DNA of 64,000 bases from Druceiella hillmani. Taxonomy: Eukaryota; Arthropoda; Insecta; Lepidoptera; Hepialidae. Positions 10,361 through 22,789 of this stretch are shown one piece after another. The notes beneath the pieces were generated by a model that ran no database searches, was not told the origin of the DNA, and was given only the letters and a program-made list of their open reading frames with translations. A program made the translations under genes and the position numbers. Each line of letters begins with the position of its first letter. Within the stretch, counting starts at the first letter, position 1. The stretch lies in the NCBI GenBank assembly GCA_039881145.1, contig JAYKKI010000090.1, forward strand, positions 5,987,501-6,051,500. Reading direction: 5' to 3'.

Positions 10361-12040
10361 GTAAGTTTTTCGAAAATTATATTTAAATTTTCATTGTAAT
10401 ATTAGATATAACGTATTAAATATAACGTATTAAACAGTTTAATAAAGACTTCTTCTTAATTACAGTTTATAAATATTGAGTAATGTAAAGGGATACTTCA
10501 ATGATCTGGCTTGATTGATCTGGCTACATTACTATATTTAAATATTATATTCCAAATTGGTCACTTTAATTTATACAATGCAATATAAACAAAACAATAC
10601 AAGTATCTGTAATGCATAATATTACGAACGAATAATATATTTTTAGCTCAAAGTAATTTTTACCTCAATGTATTCAACGTTTACTTGAATAATTTCTTTT
10701 TATAATGTGTCACAGTTATTTATTTTACGTATTAGCTTTCAGTAATTAGCTGTTGTGGATCTCGTGAAGTTAACTATTATATTTAAATAACCATGCTGAT
10801 TTTGATGAAATATGGAGATTTTTATGGAATTTTTAAACTTGGAGACAAAATCTTTATATAATTCAAGTGGACTTATAATAAAATCTCTAGATCTATAAAA
10901 TACACAAACTTGTAATTTGACACGTAAATTTCACTTAACTTTTAGGAGCTAAGTATGAAAATAGGAAAAAATTTTATGGAAATTTCGGAACAATCAAAGT
11001 TAGAGACGTGAAAATTTATGTTCTCAAATAGAAATAATGAAATAACTTCTCCAGTGTTTTTTGGAAAATCGCTAACCGGATATAATTATTAGATACATAT
11101 TTATATAAAAGCGAATAAAACAAAATGCCGGGATGGATATTTTTAAAGATATGTCGGAACAAAAATAGACATACGTTGCATTTTTTGTAGCTTATTTTTA
11201 ATAGAAAATATCTTGGGAAGCAAAAATCTTATTTGAAAATACTCTACGATAGTAGAAATAGAAAATGGAATTACTGTTTTGTGACATCTAAAAATGCAGT
11301 AAACAAACAAGTAAATTAGTGTGATATGTATAGTATATGCATTATATCTGTATGGAAGTTCAAGAAAAATATAATCGTAAAAATAGTAACAAAAGCATCT
11401 TTAGACATTAATTTAATTAATGTCTTTTTTAAATTCCGAATTTGTACTAAAATTGAAAAATTAACACCGGCCAACTGTGAGATGAACTCGCGCGACATCA
11501 GTTCCGTGCCTATTAGTTATTATCAAATGGAACGTTCAGTCGATGGGGAAAATTTGGTTTAGAATTATAATTATTTATAAATTAAAGAAAGTTCCAGATT
11601 ATAGGAAAAAAGCTATGAAAGTACTGATAAGCTCTTTTAAAATATATGCGTATATTTTAGAATATTTTGACTGATTTTTTGATACTTTACGTTTTTTAAA
11701 ACCGTTTTCTTTACAATGTCATGGAGTAAATATAAATAAATGTTAGCTACTTTTTTTAAGATTGGAACCTTTGTATATATATAAGCAAAATTCATCTCGT
11801 TGATTAGTTTTATAAGTTTACAGGAAATAATTCGATCATATAAAAAATCGACAAAAATACAAAGGAATCGCTTTGTTTTTATGATTTTGTTACGTAGTCC
11901 ATTAACAAAATTGATTATTTAATGTTATCAATATAGGAAAAAAATGTATATATGGATACATGTAAATACATATTTTGTAATATTTGTAAATCTAATATAC
12001 GACCTTTAAAGGTTCAAGCAATGCAGTTCTACACTCGCGC
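10361..12040. other. Possible intron; no further exon seen
   Basis: AT-rich. A plus-strand frame at 11326-11562 ends with the coding-looking stretch EMNSRDISSVPISYYQMERS before TAG, but lacks an acceptor and is mostly low-complexity before that. Confidence 0.4.
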
Positions 12041-12300
12041 GTTCTATAAAAAAATCACTAAACACAGTATGCACCGGGCGTGCGCGTAGAGCGGTGAAAG
12101 TGCAACGTGCGCGGCGCACGCGGCTGCAGTGGTGCGAAAGTGCAACGCGACTGACATTTGGCGCCGCATTCCAGCGTTTCAACTCTTCGACATGGATCTT
12201 TTACTGCATCCAGAAATCTCGCTGATACGTACCAGCTCCGATCACGAATACATCCAGTTCGGCTACAGCGTCTGAGTTGCATTTGGGTCAACATGAAGGA
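12041..12300 (+). promoter_or_regulatory. CpG-rich promoter-like island with a TATA box
   Basis: TATAAAA at 12045-12051 is followed by about 250 bases of G+C- and CpG-rich sequence in an otherwise AT-rich region. A near-duplicate motif GTGAAAGTGCAACG / GTGCGAAAGTGCAACG occurs at about 12094 and 12131. The plus strand is open from 12090 to a TGA at 12273-12275, including a 27-codon frame from ATG 12192 (MDLLLHPEISLIRTSSDHEY then IQFGYSV). The minus strand is also open (12058-12294), as expected of GC-rich DNA. I read this as a promoter/first exon, direction likely plus; the product is not recognised. Confidence 0.4.
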
Positions 12301-13360
12301 ACACTGTTTAGTAATTTATTATTTTTCCTCCGAATCTTTTCAATTCAAAATTCGAATCGTGGAATGACATGAAAATTCGAATATTTGTAAATTCAAAATT
12401 AGAATCTTCCCATCAAATAACGAAAATTCCAATTTTAAATTTGACTACTTCATTCATGCTCACTTTTGATTCTTTCATTTATATTCTGCAGGAAATATTA
12501 AAAGAGATATATTAACATAAAAGGACATTTCATGCGATATCAAATCATTTGCAGATCTATGGAAATCTGTATTCTTCGATTTATTTTATACGAATGATTG
12601 TGGGAATATTTTTCCTTTTTCTTGTCCTTCGTCGTAATCCTTTTATACCTTTCATTGGTTATTAGTATGGAGATTTATTGAAATTGGTGAAGAGCAAAAT
12701 CGATTATATCTAAAAATTTATTAGTTGACATCGATTATTAATCGATTAACGGGCTCTATTTGGAATCATGTTTAAGGAGAAAATTAGCTGAATATTGAAA
12801 GTATTAATAAAGCAATTACATGTTATTGCCTACGTTTAATTTTAAATGCACTTTTAAATCAATCGAAAAAAGGACTAGCTTTATCAAACCTAATAGTGTT
12901 TTATTAATTTACGTTTAACTTAATGTTCTTGAAATACAAGCAATATAGCCAAATACATTTTTTTCTCTTAATAAAAGTTTTCAAAAAAGACTATTTTTTT
13001 TTAAACTCAACGAAAAATGTATTTCCATAAATATATTTGTATTTTACGTAGATAAAATATGATTTAATTGCAGTTACGATTATCCAATAAGTATGACAAG
13101 TGATAACTGAAATCGATTTGAACATCAGTAATTGGAATCTAATAAGATGATTGCTGTAGTTTAACTGTAATAAAATAATATTCAACGAGTAAACAAAATA
13201 GTTTTTTTCGATCGGCGCCAATTACAGTATTTTCAAGCAATTTTCATAATGTGAAAGAGTTGTCACAAGTTATAAAGAAGTATTACGAAAAAAGACGGTT
13301 ATAGTAACTTTTTTAATTTAAACTTATGTTATATTGGTAATATATGCAGATTAGTAGTAA
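12301..13360. other. AT-rich stretch, no gene seen
   Basis: Short direct repeats of AAAATTCGAAT/AAATTAGAATC type near 12350-12430. Nothing else supported. Confidence 0.55.
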
Positions 13361-13362
13361 CA

Positions 13363-13451
13363 TTGATGTTTAACCATCACATATTGTTGTTTAACCATCA
13401 CATATTGTTGTTTAACCATCACATATTGTTTTAATTATCACATATTGTTAA
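13363..13451. repeat. Minisatellite, 22-bp unit, four copies
   Basis: Units of the form GTTTAACCATCACATATTGT, the fourth changed to TTTAATTATCACATATTGTT. Confidence 0.9.
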
Positions 13452-13689
13452 ACAACCACTCAATGGGGAGCTGAAGGCAAAGCGAATTTCAGATGGCGTT
13501 AAATATTTACAAAATATAGTGTGAATGTGAAATTAGTGTTTCCTATTTACTTTATTTTCATAATTCTTTCCCTAAAATTACGATACATAAAATATTGTGC
13601 TTTGATAATATTCGCCTTGGCTCATTTTGAATCAGTTTAGAGATTATTGATAATCAGTTTAGAGATATAGATTAATGATAAATGATAAC

Positions 13690-13802
13690 AATTCACTATT
13701 AAATGAAACTACGCGAGTGTATCATTTCTACTTTATTTAAGTTCTTTTCCACGATTTAGGTTTCGTTGTATTACAACATCTTCAGGTAGGCTATTAGCAA
13801 AT
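13690..13802 (+). mobile_element. Palindromic element copy B (single diverged arm)
   Basis: About 113 bases match one arm of the palindromic family (TTAAATGAAACTACG to CTATTAGCAAA) with roughly a dozen changes. Neither the second arm nor the tail is present. The adjoining sequence leads into a (TA)n run. Confidence 0.75.
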
Positions 13803-13878
13803 TGTAATCTGTAACATATTATGCAAAGCAATCAACTTGGAACGTGTACGTTTGTGATTCAATAAATAATTTTGATGA

Positions 13879-13882
<4 letters not shown>

Positions 13883-13933
<51 letters not shown>
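13883..13933. repeat. (TA)n microsatellite
   Basis: About 25 uninterrupted TA dinucleotides. Confidence 0.97.
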
Positions 13934-13934
<1 letters not shown>

Positions 13935-14568
13935 CATATAATCGTTCTTTATCATGACGATATTCTAACTTTAAATTGCAAAATATAAGTGAATATCGCT
14001 TTACCGTAAATGATAAAATATTTTTATAATTTAAAATGGTAACAACATTGTTTTTCGTTTAACCAAAAAAGTGAGCCTCGATCCATCTTTAATACGGGCT
14101 TTGTTAAATGATATACGAAAGGAAAATGAGGTAGGAGTTTAAACATTTTTTTCACACTACTCGACCTTTCTCGGAAAATGTCCATTGTCTACTCGAGTTT
14201 TTATAATTCGGGTATCATCCGGATTTTTAAATTCATGCAGTGTTTTTGGGACGAGTTTCAATATTGTCAAACTTAATAAAAACAAACGTTTTACTAGAAT
14301 GTAGTAAAACATTTGGGTAAGCAAATGAGGTTTTTTATTTTTTACTTAGCATTTATTGTATTTTTATTTAAAGCGTAACTTAATTATATGGGTCTTATAT
14401 TTAAAAGTATTTTGAACTATAATAATATCAACGTAATGTCAATATATGTAAAGAAACCATATCTTGTAAGAATTATTTTATTGAAACAAAGAGCAGTTGT
14501 CTCATGGTAACTGCAGTAAGTTGAATTGAAGATGGGGCTGAAGCTTCCAATTTGGGTCATTATTAAAA

Positions 14569-15090
14569 ACCTGCCGCAAGTAAGGCGAAAAAACATCTAT
14601 CGAATTATTCCGCTTTTCGTTTGTAACTTCATAGATCGCTAAATAATGAATTTCGTTTATACCTTCACAGAGGTATAGTTTGCCGGAAATAAGGCGAAAC
14701 AACTATTATTGGATTATTTCTATTTTCGTTTGTATCTTCGCGAGATATAATTTGCCAAGAAAAAAGCAAAAAAAATATTTTATGGCATCATTCTCCTTTT
14801 CGTTTATACCTTCACAGAGGTATAGTTTGCCGAAAATAAGGCGAAACAACTATTATTGGATTATTTCTATTTTCGTTTGTATCTTCGCGAGATATAATTT
14901 GCCAAGAAAAAAATATTTTATTGCATCTTTCTCCTTTTCGTTTATACCTTCACAGAGGCATAGCTAGCCGGGAACAAGGTGAAATAATTATTATTGCATT
15001 ATTCTGATTTTCGTTTGTATATTCACGAGATATAGTTTGCCGAGAATAAGGCGTAAAACTTTTATTGGATTATTTCACTTTTACTTTTGT
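14569..15090. repeat. Tandem array, about 70-bp units alternating as 135-145-bp dimers
   Basis: The two alternating units share the frame ATAGTTTGCCGRAAATAAGG..TTATTTC..TTTTCGTTTGTATCTTCGCGAG and ATAATTTGCCAAGAAAAAA..CTCCTTTTCGTTTATACCTTCACAGAGG. About seven units are visible. The central two dimers are nearly identical, which creates a 95-codon frame at 14680-14967 that I regard as repeat-derived, not a gene. Confidence 0.85.
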
Positions 15091-15099
15091 TACTCCACT

Positions 15100-16085
15100 T
15101 TTTGTTTTTCAAATGAACAAATTATGCCCTTTACAGAAAAACGTCTAACTACAACAACAACAACAACTTCTATAGTTTAGAAAGTAAATCCGTTTACTGA
15201 ATAAATGTTTTCATCTTTTATAACTGAAGAATAGCAAAATTTTTTTCTAAATTTTTTATATAGGAATTTTTGAATTTGTTGTTTAAAACTATACTTTTGA
15301 TGTTATCTGTTATGGATTCAGATATTTATATTTGCGGAATGGTTTTTGAAGCCATATCTGTCTATGGGAGCATTGGCGAAATAAATCAGTTTTTTCTCTA
15401 GATTTGTTACGAAATGCTAATTAAAAATTTAAAATTGGAAACCAGATTTTTAATTCGAACGTATATGTTAAATACAGTGCAAAGCCAAGTTCCAAGCAAA
15501 GTTGTTTGATGAGTTTTAAACATTTTTTATTAAACATCATGTTTATTTATAAAACATACATTTTGGAAATATACTTATTAAAACCTTTAATCTGATGTAT
15601 TTTGACGATCTTCTCGGATTTTTTTTATGTTGTACAAAATGGCGCCTCCCGGCTGTCATATTGCATGGATTGTGACGTCACCTATTTACAATTCTAACGA
15701 TATCTCATTTGTCCACGTCGGATTAACTATTCTGGCTCTAGAGAGTAATATCAGAACACTCCCTCATACATACATATCTACATATACTAATATATACACA
15801 GACTGATAAACACAATATCCGCCTAAGCGTCTCACAATCGGATGAAAAGTAATGAAATTAAAGTTTTTACCCCTTACTACTTCTGAAAAGTTCACGTTAA
15901 CGACCCAGTCTCTGAATTTTCATAATCACCTTCCATTTAATTTATCGCACTTATCACAAACAATCGGGGAGTAATTACCTAAAGAATGATTTAATTTATT
16001 TATTTTTATATCAATACTTTTTTTAATCATTTATGTATATTTTTATGTTTCAATTTACTAATATTCATATTAATATTATTATATT
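15100..16085. other. No gene; one GC-richer patch with a CRE octamer
   Basis: At 15640-15750 the sequence CAAAATGGCGCCTCCCGGC..TTGTGACGTCACC holds a perfect TGACGTCA (CRE/ATF type) near 15672. A related GACGTCACCTG occurs near 8908, so this may be a dispersed repeat and not a local regulatory site. Confidence 0.4.
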
Positions 16086-16087
16086 AT

Positions 16088-16442
16088 GACAACTATTATT
16101 TTTATTATTAATATAATTTTGCCTAACTTTTTACGTTCAGACGAGTTAACTTGGAGATTGATGATTAATACTAATTAATTTGTTGTGTATTCGTTTTTTT
16201 AATAAAAATTACTCATCTTTTGTTTTTTTCTTATTATTTTTTATTATTGTGTACATTTTATGTAATTTCTTTCTAAAGCTATAGCAATTATTATTGTTAT
16301 CATTAATATAATTTTGCATTACTTTTTAGGTTCGGACGGGTTAACTTGGAGATTGATGGTTAATAGGAACTAGTTTGTTGTGTATTTCTTTTTTATTAAA
16401 ATCAATTTTATTAACTCATCTTTTGTTTTTTTCTTCGTACTT
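16088..16442. repeat. Tandem duplication, about 193-bp unit, two copies
   Basis: Copies start near 16088 and 16281 and share ATTAATATAATTTTGC, GAGTTAACTTGGAGATTGATG, TTGTTGTGTATT and ACTCATCTTTTGTTTTTTTC in the same order. Confidence 0.85.
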
Positions 16443-17780
16443 TTTGCCCGTATCCTAATTGTAATACGACATTTATAAGACCGTGTAAGATTTTTTTAGA
16501 TGTACTTTAGATGTGATTTTTTTAGATGACTTCTGTTTTATCGTCACATATACACCACACCCACCAATTTTGCTGCTTGTAAATTGATGGGTTTTTCCTC
16601 GCGATTTTTTTGCGCACGAATTGGATGTATTTAAGCGCTGATCACGATTCTCATAAATTAACGAATAAATAAAATAAAATATAAATTTGTTCACTAGTTT
16701 CCAACACAAAATAACATTTCTGTAAAAACAAATGGGTTTTAAAATATTCTCACCTTGGCATTATTTTCTCCAAAATTATTTTCAATAAATAAAAAAAAAC
16801 CATGAGGTACCGAGAAATCGTAGTTAGCTTTATCAAAAATACGTTAATTTTCTATTATAAAGCTTTTTTAAATATTTTAAAAATATTTGACGTATTTTTA
16901 AAATAGAGCAATATCGTAAATGCAAAAGTTTGCATGTACATTTCTTTGTTACTCAATCATATATCAGGTAAATGTATCAGGTAATATGTATGAATAGAAG
17001 CAAAATGTAGGCCAATTCTCACATCGATAACTTCAACAAGTAAAATATAAGTTGTGTAGTTTACGATTAACGAAAAGTAACTTTATTATATATCTTACCA
17101 AAAAGTAACTTTATTATATATCTTATTATTTGACATATATATCTTAGAACTTTTGAAATAAATCTTTTAAATTTCTATAAATATATCTTTTAAAAAGCCT
17201 CAATAATATGCGCGCCACTTCTAAATGATTTAAATATTTTCTTCTTGCTTCGAAAAGTTTTCAGACAATATTCGAATCCTGCTCGAACAAAACAGCTGGC
17301 ACATATAATTGGTAATCGAGGTTTAATTACTGAAAAAAAATTGCTGAAATCTATGAAAAGAAAAAAACGTCATGTCAACCTTGTTAACTGATATTATTTT
17401 TTCAACTAATTTTATTTTTTAAACTTGATTTTATTTTTTTCAATTTAAAAAAATATTTCTGATAGTTTTGGGAAGAATAAGATTTTAAATAGTTAACGTG
17501 TTGAAGTGATTTTATGATAAAAAATTATTTTTCTTAAAATTAAGAACTTTGAAGGCTGATATCACAGAAACGCTTGAATTTTTTCACATTCACCGAAAAT
17601 ATTTTATGTTCGGAACGATGCGACAAACAAACCTGTTAAAGGAAAAACACATCTTTATAAAGGTATAACATAAACATATTTATCATTCAGCTATGAATCT
17701 CTATATAAAACTAAGTAGAAAGTGTTGAGGAACTATATGACAATTCCTAGCCTTTTCTGAAAAAATCACCCTGAAACTAT
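16443..17780. other. AT-rich stretch, no gene seen
   Basis: A short duplicated AAAAGTAACTTTATTATATA lies near 17074-17130. The minus-strand frame at 16473-16709 has no features that support a gene. Confidence 0.5.
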
Positions 17781-17786
17781 ACAGAA

Positions 17787-17875
17787 TCACGCTTCACTAA
17801 GTTTGATGCACAGAGTCACTTGTAGGAATAATAGATACATTTACGTTATACCTGTACACATATGTTTTATATCTT
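17787..17875 (+). repeat. Isolated unit of the 72-bp repeat found at 54.5-55.0 kb
   Basis: AAGTTTGATGCACAGAGTCA..TGTAGGAATAATAGATACATTTACGTTATA follows the same order as the 54.6-kb units (CAGTTTGACACACAGAATCA..GCATGAATAATAGAC). Confidence 0.7.
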
Positions 17876-17899
17876 TGTGTTTAATATTTTAATGATTAG

Positions 17900-18260
17900 G
17901 TAAGCCGTGGTTGTGCTATACGAGCTATCAAAAAACCATGTACCAAGCGAAAGTGCACGTCCAAGGTCTACCAACAAGCACCTGCTGCTGTACTTTTAGC
18001 GAGATCCATTTTATTGCTCGCGATATGATTATGAGTGCGGCCGGAGTGGGCGAGAAGTGTTGGGAGCTATAAATAGAGGGCGCCGGCTTCGGTGCTGCGT
18101 GCCACAGACAGCGCCGCCTACTTGCACCTCGTCTGCCGCATTCCGCGTTCCGCTTGCCAGTGGCTGACGTCTTTGCAGCGAGATGTCCGATAAATAATAT
18201 TGAGCTTTAAGCGAGTACCCGGAAAATTAAGCTCCTAACTGGAGTGTTCTCGAGCTACTT
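17900..18260 (+). promoter_or_regulatory. CpG-rich core promoter with TATA/MEF2-type site
   Basis: CTATAAATAG at 18067-18076 is a strong TATA box (TATAAATA at 18068-18075) and also a perfect match to the MEF2 consensus CTA(A/T)4TAG. A CpG-rich stretch of about 130 bases follows, consistent with a rightward transcription start near 18098-18105. A four-codon upstream frame (ATG TCC GAT AAA TAA) begins at 18183. Because the box is nearly symmetrical, leftward use is possible too; on that strand MDLAKSTAA begins downstream near 18006, but it lacks a good donor. MEF2 drives muscle genes, and the recognised gene in this window is a muscle gene on the minus strand. The link is inference. Confidence 0.45.
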
Positions 18261-18374
18261 AGGCCGTTTCGGTTTTGGAATACGATGCTGATCATTTATA
18301 GAGGATATTCAAGTGTGACACACCTCGGCTATTTGGGAGACGTTATTACATCTGCCGTACGGTTAAATATTATT

Positions 18375-19075
18375 TTTAGTTTGAGATCATGGCCGGAGAT
18401 TTTATCATTTTTAAATAAGTCCAGAAGGGCCTTAAGCGACCTTAATGTGTTCGCACGTTTCATATCATTAATAACTGCAACACTGTCTCGTTATCTGTCG
18501 CCTGTAAAAATAAATATTCTTTTGTTTGGTTTGAAACCTCAACCGGAGCTTTTGTCATTTATAGAACAGTCGGAGGATCTTAATTAATTCACACTCTTTA
18601 CAATACAAACAACTATTACACCCTCGAGAGACCTCCGTAAAGACCCCTTGTAAAGATGTCGATAAATGATTTTTTTAAGTTTTCTATGTTAGAACAAAAC
18701 TGGTCATTCGGATGTTAGACCATATTGTGGAAGGATCTTAAATTAATCTTAATTCATTCGTATCTTCCTTTCTATCTGCGGTAATGCTTTATATAGTTGG
18801 GGAACCTCGCTATCTCTGTAGTGTGGTGAGAATGACAGTAAACGATTTTGCTTTTAGTTTCTGATCTCAACCCAAAATTTGCCATTTAAAAATACTGGCA
18901 ACGATCTTAAAGATATCTTTGTAATTTTGACCTCGTTATTCATTAATCTGGTGAAAAGGGTGACAAATTATGTATTCAGCTTCAAACCTCATTTTGTGAT
19001 TTCGGCATTTAGAGATACGTTAGAGAGTCTTAAACGAATCTAATTCATTTGCGCTGTCCGTAGTCCGAGAGTCAT
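18375..19075. repeat. Highly degenerate tandem repeat, about 145-bp unit, four to five copies
   Basis: The motif TTTAGTTTGAGATCATGGCC..GGAGATTTTATCATTT..CTTAA recurs near 18375, 18524, 18690, 18855 and 18978 with heavy divergence. The 100-codon frame at 18285-18587 spans the first two units and shows the same internal duplication (WPEILSFLNKS / QPELLSFIEQS). I therefore treat it as a repeat-derived frame, although it sits just downstream of a promoter-like island. Confidence 0.55.
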
Positions 19076-19129
19076 AAGAAAAACCGCTTTATTTAGTTCA
19101 ATAACAAGTTACTGAAGTCATTTAATACT

Positions 19130-19430
19130 CTTTAATACTGTCCGTTGGGAAGTTTGGATACAAGATGGAAGCTAAAATATAACGGAAAAAGTAAAAGAAC
19201 CATAATTCGATTAATACTTTTGCTTTGAAGTTAGAATGTTTTGAAATGAATATTCTTTTATATTGATGAGATTCTGAAGAATAATTCCATAGCGTGTCAT
19301 AAATATACGACACAAACCAAATCCTATCTGTAAGTAAATTTTTATAATGCCATATTCTTTGAAATTAAAAGAATCGAAATTCGAATTACACACCATAGAT
19401 GGTGTTGCTAAATATTATAATAATTATATA
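19130..19430. other. AT-rich stretch, no gene seen
   Basis: Two overlapping minus-strand frames here have no domain or splice support. Confidence 0.5.
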
Positions 19431-19434
19431 AATC

Positions 19435-19700
19435 GTTATTAAAACTATAAGGGTATATTCAGGGTTTTTAATTGTTTATTGATTAAACATTTATAAAACA
19501 AAGTTAAATATAAATAAATTTAAAAAACAGAGAGAAAGAGCAAGAAGATCAACAATACGGAAGCCTCGGACTATCGCCGAGTATGAAAAAAGTTTTTGTA
19601 GAAAATTATTGATAAAAATTGGATTGTTTGAAAAATCATTGTGGAAGCAATATTCTTCTATTCTGGTAGCCAAAATCGATAGAATAACACTACAAAATTG
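19435..19700 (+). repeat. Dispersed repeat shared with 27.12-27.52 kb
   Basis: Shared landmarks in order: TTATTAAAACTA, TTTTTAATTGTTTATTGATTAAACA, AAACAGAGAGAAAGAGCAAGA, GAAAATTATTGATAAA, GAAAAATCATTGTGGAA, TATTCTTCTATTCT. The copy at 27.12 kb has an extra insert in the middle. Non-coding. Confidence 0.65.
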
Positions 19701-20785
19701 GTTAAGAATTGTGACTTGTAGCTTATTTTTATACATACGTACATACTCATACATATATACTAACAGACGTAGACTTTTCCGAAGGCACATGTAGAACATA
19801 ATGAATATGTTTAAAATTAAAAAATGGTGTCATTTTTTTGAGAACGATCTCCTCTTTCCAAAAATCTATATTTTAAGATGTCAAAAAGCTTTGTGATGTT
19901 ATGTTATAAATAATCGATTAATATTTGATTGTTCATAAAATTACTCGAATGATTATTGTCTATATTGTAAAAACTCGAGGTTGACGAAAATTGATCGAAA
20001 ATGGACGGAAGATTGGTGAAAATGGGTCTTGCCTTAAAGAAATAGAATATAATTTGCAATAAATAGTATTTTTAGAAAATAAAAAGAAAAACAAACAATT
20101 CAGCGATTTCCAATTAGGAAAGAACAAAAAATTATGTTCGTGATCATAATACAAAATAGAAAAGGTACGTTTATAAACGTTTAGAAAACATTAACAAATA
20201 AAAAAAAGGAAATAAAAATAATAATAAAAACCTAACGAAGGACACAATAACTATTTATAAACTCTTATAAAAATTAATCAATATCGATCGCTTTTTAGAT
20301 ATGTAACCATTGCCTAAACGAATTTAAAATAAAATGTAAATCGACAAATATGTTCGTTCCATAAGTTCGCTCTTTCCGTGTTTTACGTGGCTTTTCCTCA
20401 AAATTTATAGACTAATATAATACATCTGTTTATAGAGGATACAAAGAGATACAATCTGTACCTTATTTCACCGTAATGGCTCAAAGGTTTTCGTAGAAAT
20501 TATATTTACAAACTACTGTGAGAAAATCTTCGTTTTTCATACCAAAATGTACAAGATTTCCCATTTCCTTGCTCGACGATTTAAATTAAAACTTTTAAGG
20601 GTTTTTTTTCATTTTCTCTGTGTAAAAGTGTATGAGATTTTTATATATAGTTTTTATACTTACTTTATCCTTCCAGTATCCTATTACCGCAAGAACTTTT
20701 GCTGTATCATTGCAGACTAATATCTTGAAGTTATATTATTTTTGTATGTTTATTATAAAAACATCTTAACATTTAACTTGCGGTT
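19700..20785. other. AT-rich stretch, no gene seen
   Basis: Frames here are short, low-complexity and unsupported. Confidence 0.55.
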
Positions 20786-20814
20786 TAACCTGTGTAAAAT
20801 TATAATAATTGTAC

Positions 20815-20962
20815 TGCTTACTCCCTTATACACCCCTCCTCCCCGGTCACTAAACTCCTCAGGTCCGTTCGCCGAACGACATCAGTCGTCGGCGAACTTC
20901 TCGTTAGCTTCTCTATCTCTACTTTACATCAATTAAGCAGTGTTCCCCGACTTCTGTAACAT
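20815..20962. other. GC-richer patch, possible LTR or other transposon remnant
   Basis: A C-rich stretch (CACCCCTCCTCCCCGG) is followed by a 9-base inverted repeat GTTCGCCGA / TCGGCGAAC around 20866-20900 and ends CTTCTGTAACA. On the minus strand this begins TGTTACAG, as many LTRs do, but no partner LTR or primer site is seen. Confidence 0.25.
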
Positions 20963-21960
20963 TTTTATCATTGATCCGCCCCCCTAACTTGTGGCGTGAT
21001 GATTTATACCTTATAATCTTCCTCAAGCTACGACTTTTCCAAAGCAAAACATAACAGTAACAGAATTTTTGAAATTGAGCATGTGGTTTTAAAGAATAGT
21101 GCGAACAAACATATAAACCAATCAACTTTCCGGTGAGTACAGACGAATAAATCGTTATTAAAACAAAACGAAATTATTGATTTTCCTTTAAAGTTTATTA
21201 TAAATAAAATGTGTCCTGCGTTTTACGTCAACAACAACTGTAGGAGTTGTTACCGAGTTAGTAAAAGGGTGCCTTTGGTGGAAATTATGTTCATGTAATA
21301 TAATAATTATGAAGACTTACAAGGCTATGGTGCTTTTCACAAATGATGTATAATGGACTTTTTAGAATTGGAAAGCTCAACTAACTGAAAGTTTTCATGA
21401 CATTAAATAAAACATTAAAGTCATTTATATAACGATATTTAAAAAAAAATTATTTTTCATCCTTATTTTTTAAGAAACCTTTCAAGTTATTTAAATTGTT
21501 TGTATTCCGTATTATAAAAACGTGCAAAGTAATGATTTCTATCATTTATTTAGTTAACTCGAGTAATTCCAGACCCGATAGTTAATCTACGTATATGTAA
21601 AAGCAAGTAAAACCTAATCAGCTGAAAACACATATCCTCAATCACTAGCCCATGAAAAACTTGAAATTGGGAGGAAATTTTTTTTTGTAATATAAACAGG
21701 AAATGAGTTTTTCAAAATTCAACCCCTAAAGGCGTAAAAGAGAGATTATCCTTGTTCTCCACATTTAGTAATTTCGTCCACGCAAAAGAAAATGCCTTTC
21801 AATTTGGAAGCCGTTTTTCTTTCATAATGTAGGAAGTTAAAAAGGTAACAAAATACATTTTCTCTTGTAAATACACACTTTGTGATCAGATATTAAAGTC
21901 AAAAGGGTTAGACCTGAAAGAGGATTACTCCGCGCGTGGTCACTCTAACATGACTCGCTC
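20963..21960. other. AT-rich stretch, no gene seen
   Basis: No supported feature. Confidence 0.55.
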
Positions 21961-21987
21961 GAGAGTAAACTCCATCCATCAGTCCGG

Positions 21988-22188
21988 TTATGTTGGCATT
22001 AAACAAAAATTGTAAATTTCGTCTATAAAAAGTACTACGATTAATTCGTAATATGAGGACTGCAGAAGGCGTTCATTAGTATCATTGGCCATATATTGAA
22101 TCCAATGCTGAAGAAGGCCCGGGAAAAAGCCAATGAATAATAAAAGCCACGTTAATGTAATTTTAGTTAAATAGATAAATTGGAAGAA
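21988..22188 (-). CDS. Unrecognised 66-codon open frame
   Basis: The minus strand is open from just after a TGA (22189-22191) to TAA at 21988-21990. It reads TWLLLFIGFFPGLLQHWIQY, then MANDTNERLLQSSYYELIVV, then LFIDEIYNFCLMPT. The first half is hydrophobic and could span a membrane. An internal ATG starts MANDTNERLL. Splice signals were not identified. It may be a fragment of a real exon or chance. Confidence 0.2.
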   Translation of the reverse strand, partial: FFQFIYLTKITLTWLLLFIGFFPGLLQHWIQYMANDTNERLLQSSYYELIVVLFIDEIYNFCLMPT

Positions 22189-22191
22189 TCA

Positions 22192-22680
22192 TAATGTTCT
22201 TTATAAAAATATTGGTTAAAAAGATTATATTAATAGCGCTTCTCTAAAAGTATTTCTACTGACTTTATTTACACAAAAATATTTCTAGTGACTACGTGTG
22301 AAAAACGCCCATAACTTATAAATATAAGTAAGCTTGTTTTTTTAAATTTTGTGAAGGCAATAAAAGCCGCTTAATTTCATATAATGCTATATTAGGGCTT
22401 TGCCAGCGGTTTCGAATAATGCCATTATGAAAATATGAAATCTTAACATTGGAAATAGTTACGTAATTGGAAATGTACAGAATATACGTTATTTCTATTA
22501 GTTTTTAACGAAACATAAAAAAGGACCATTATTTGTATCACTTGTATATTTTTTATTGTTTATTAATTTGTTTATTTCGTATTATACATTAATTTAATTT
22601 TGAGATGAAAAAAACGATTTTACTACAATGAATTTATCTTTTTGTATAAAAGTTTTAAAGAAAATCATTTATTTATATAA
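22192..22680. other. AT-rich stretch, no gene seen
   Basis: No supported feature. Confidence 0.55.
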
Positions 22681-22789
22681 AAACCCCAGGTCCAATATAT
22701 AGATTCCCCAAAGCGCTGGACACGTGCATGTACTGGAAGTACAGCAGTTTATGGTGTACATAGATAATCATTAATAAAACAGAAAAACA

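Noticed and set aside
11326..11562. 78-codon plus frame as second exon of the 10.28-kb gene
   Set aside because: The first half is low-complexity and there is no acceptor near the coding-looking end in the required phase.
12058..12294. 78-codon minus frame with several cysteines
   Set aside because: In GC-rich islands stops are rare; the TATA box and likely direction are on the plus strand and the protein has no recognisable pattern.
14680..14967. 95-codon frame with repeated sequence
   Set aside because: It is made of the tandem dimers at 14569-15090 and breaks in other units.
20815..20962. Solo LTR
   Set aside because: The TGTTACAG edge and short inverted repeat are suggestive, but no matching other end or target duplication was found.
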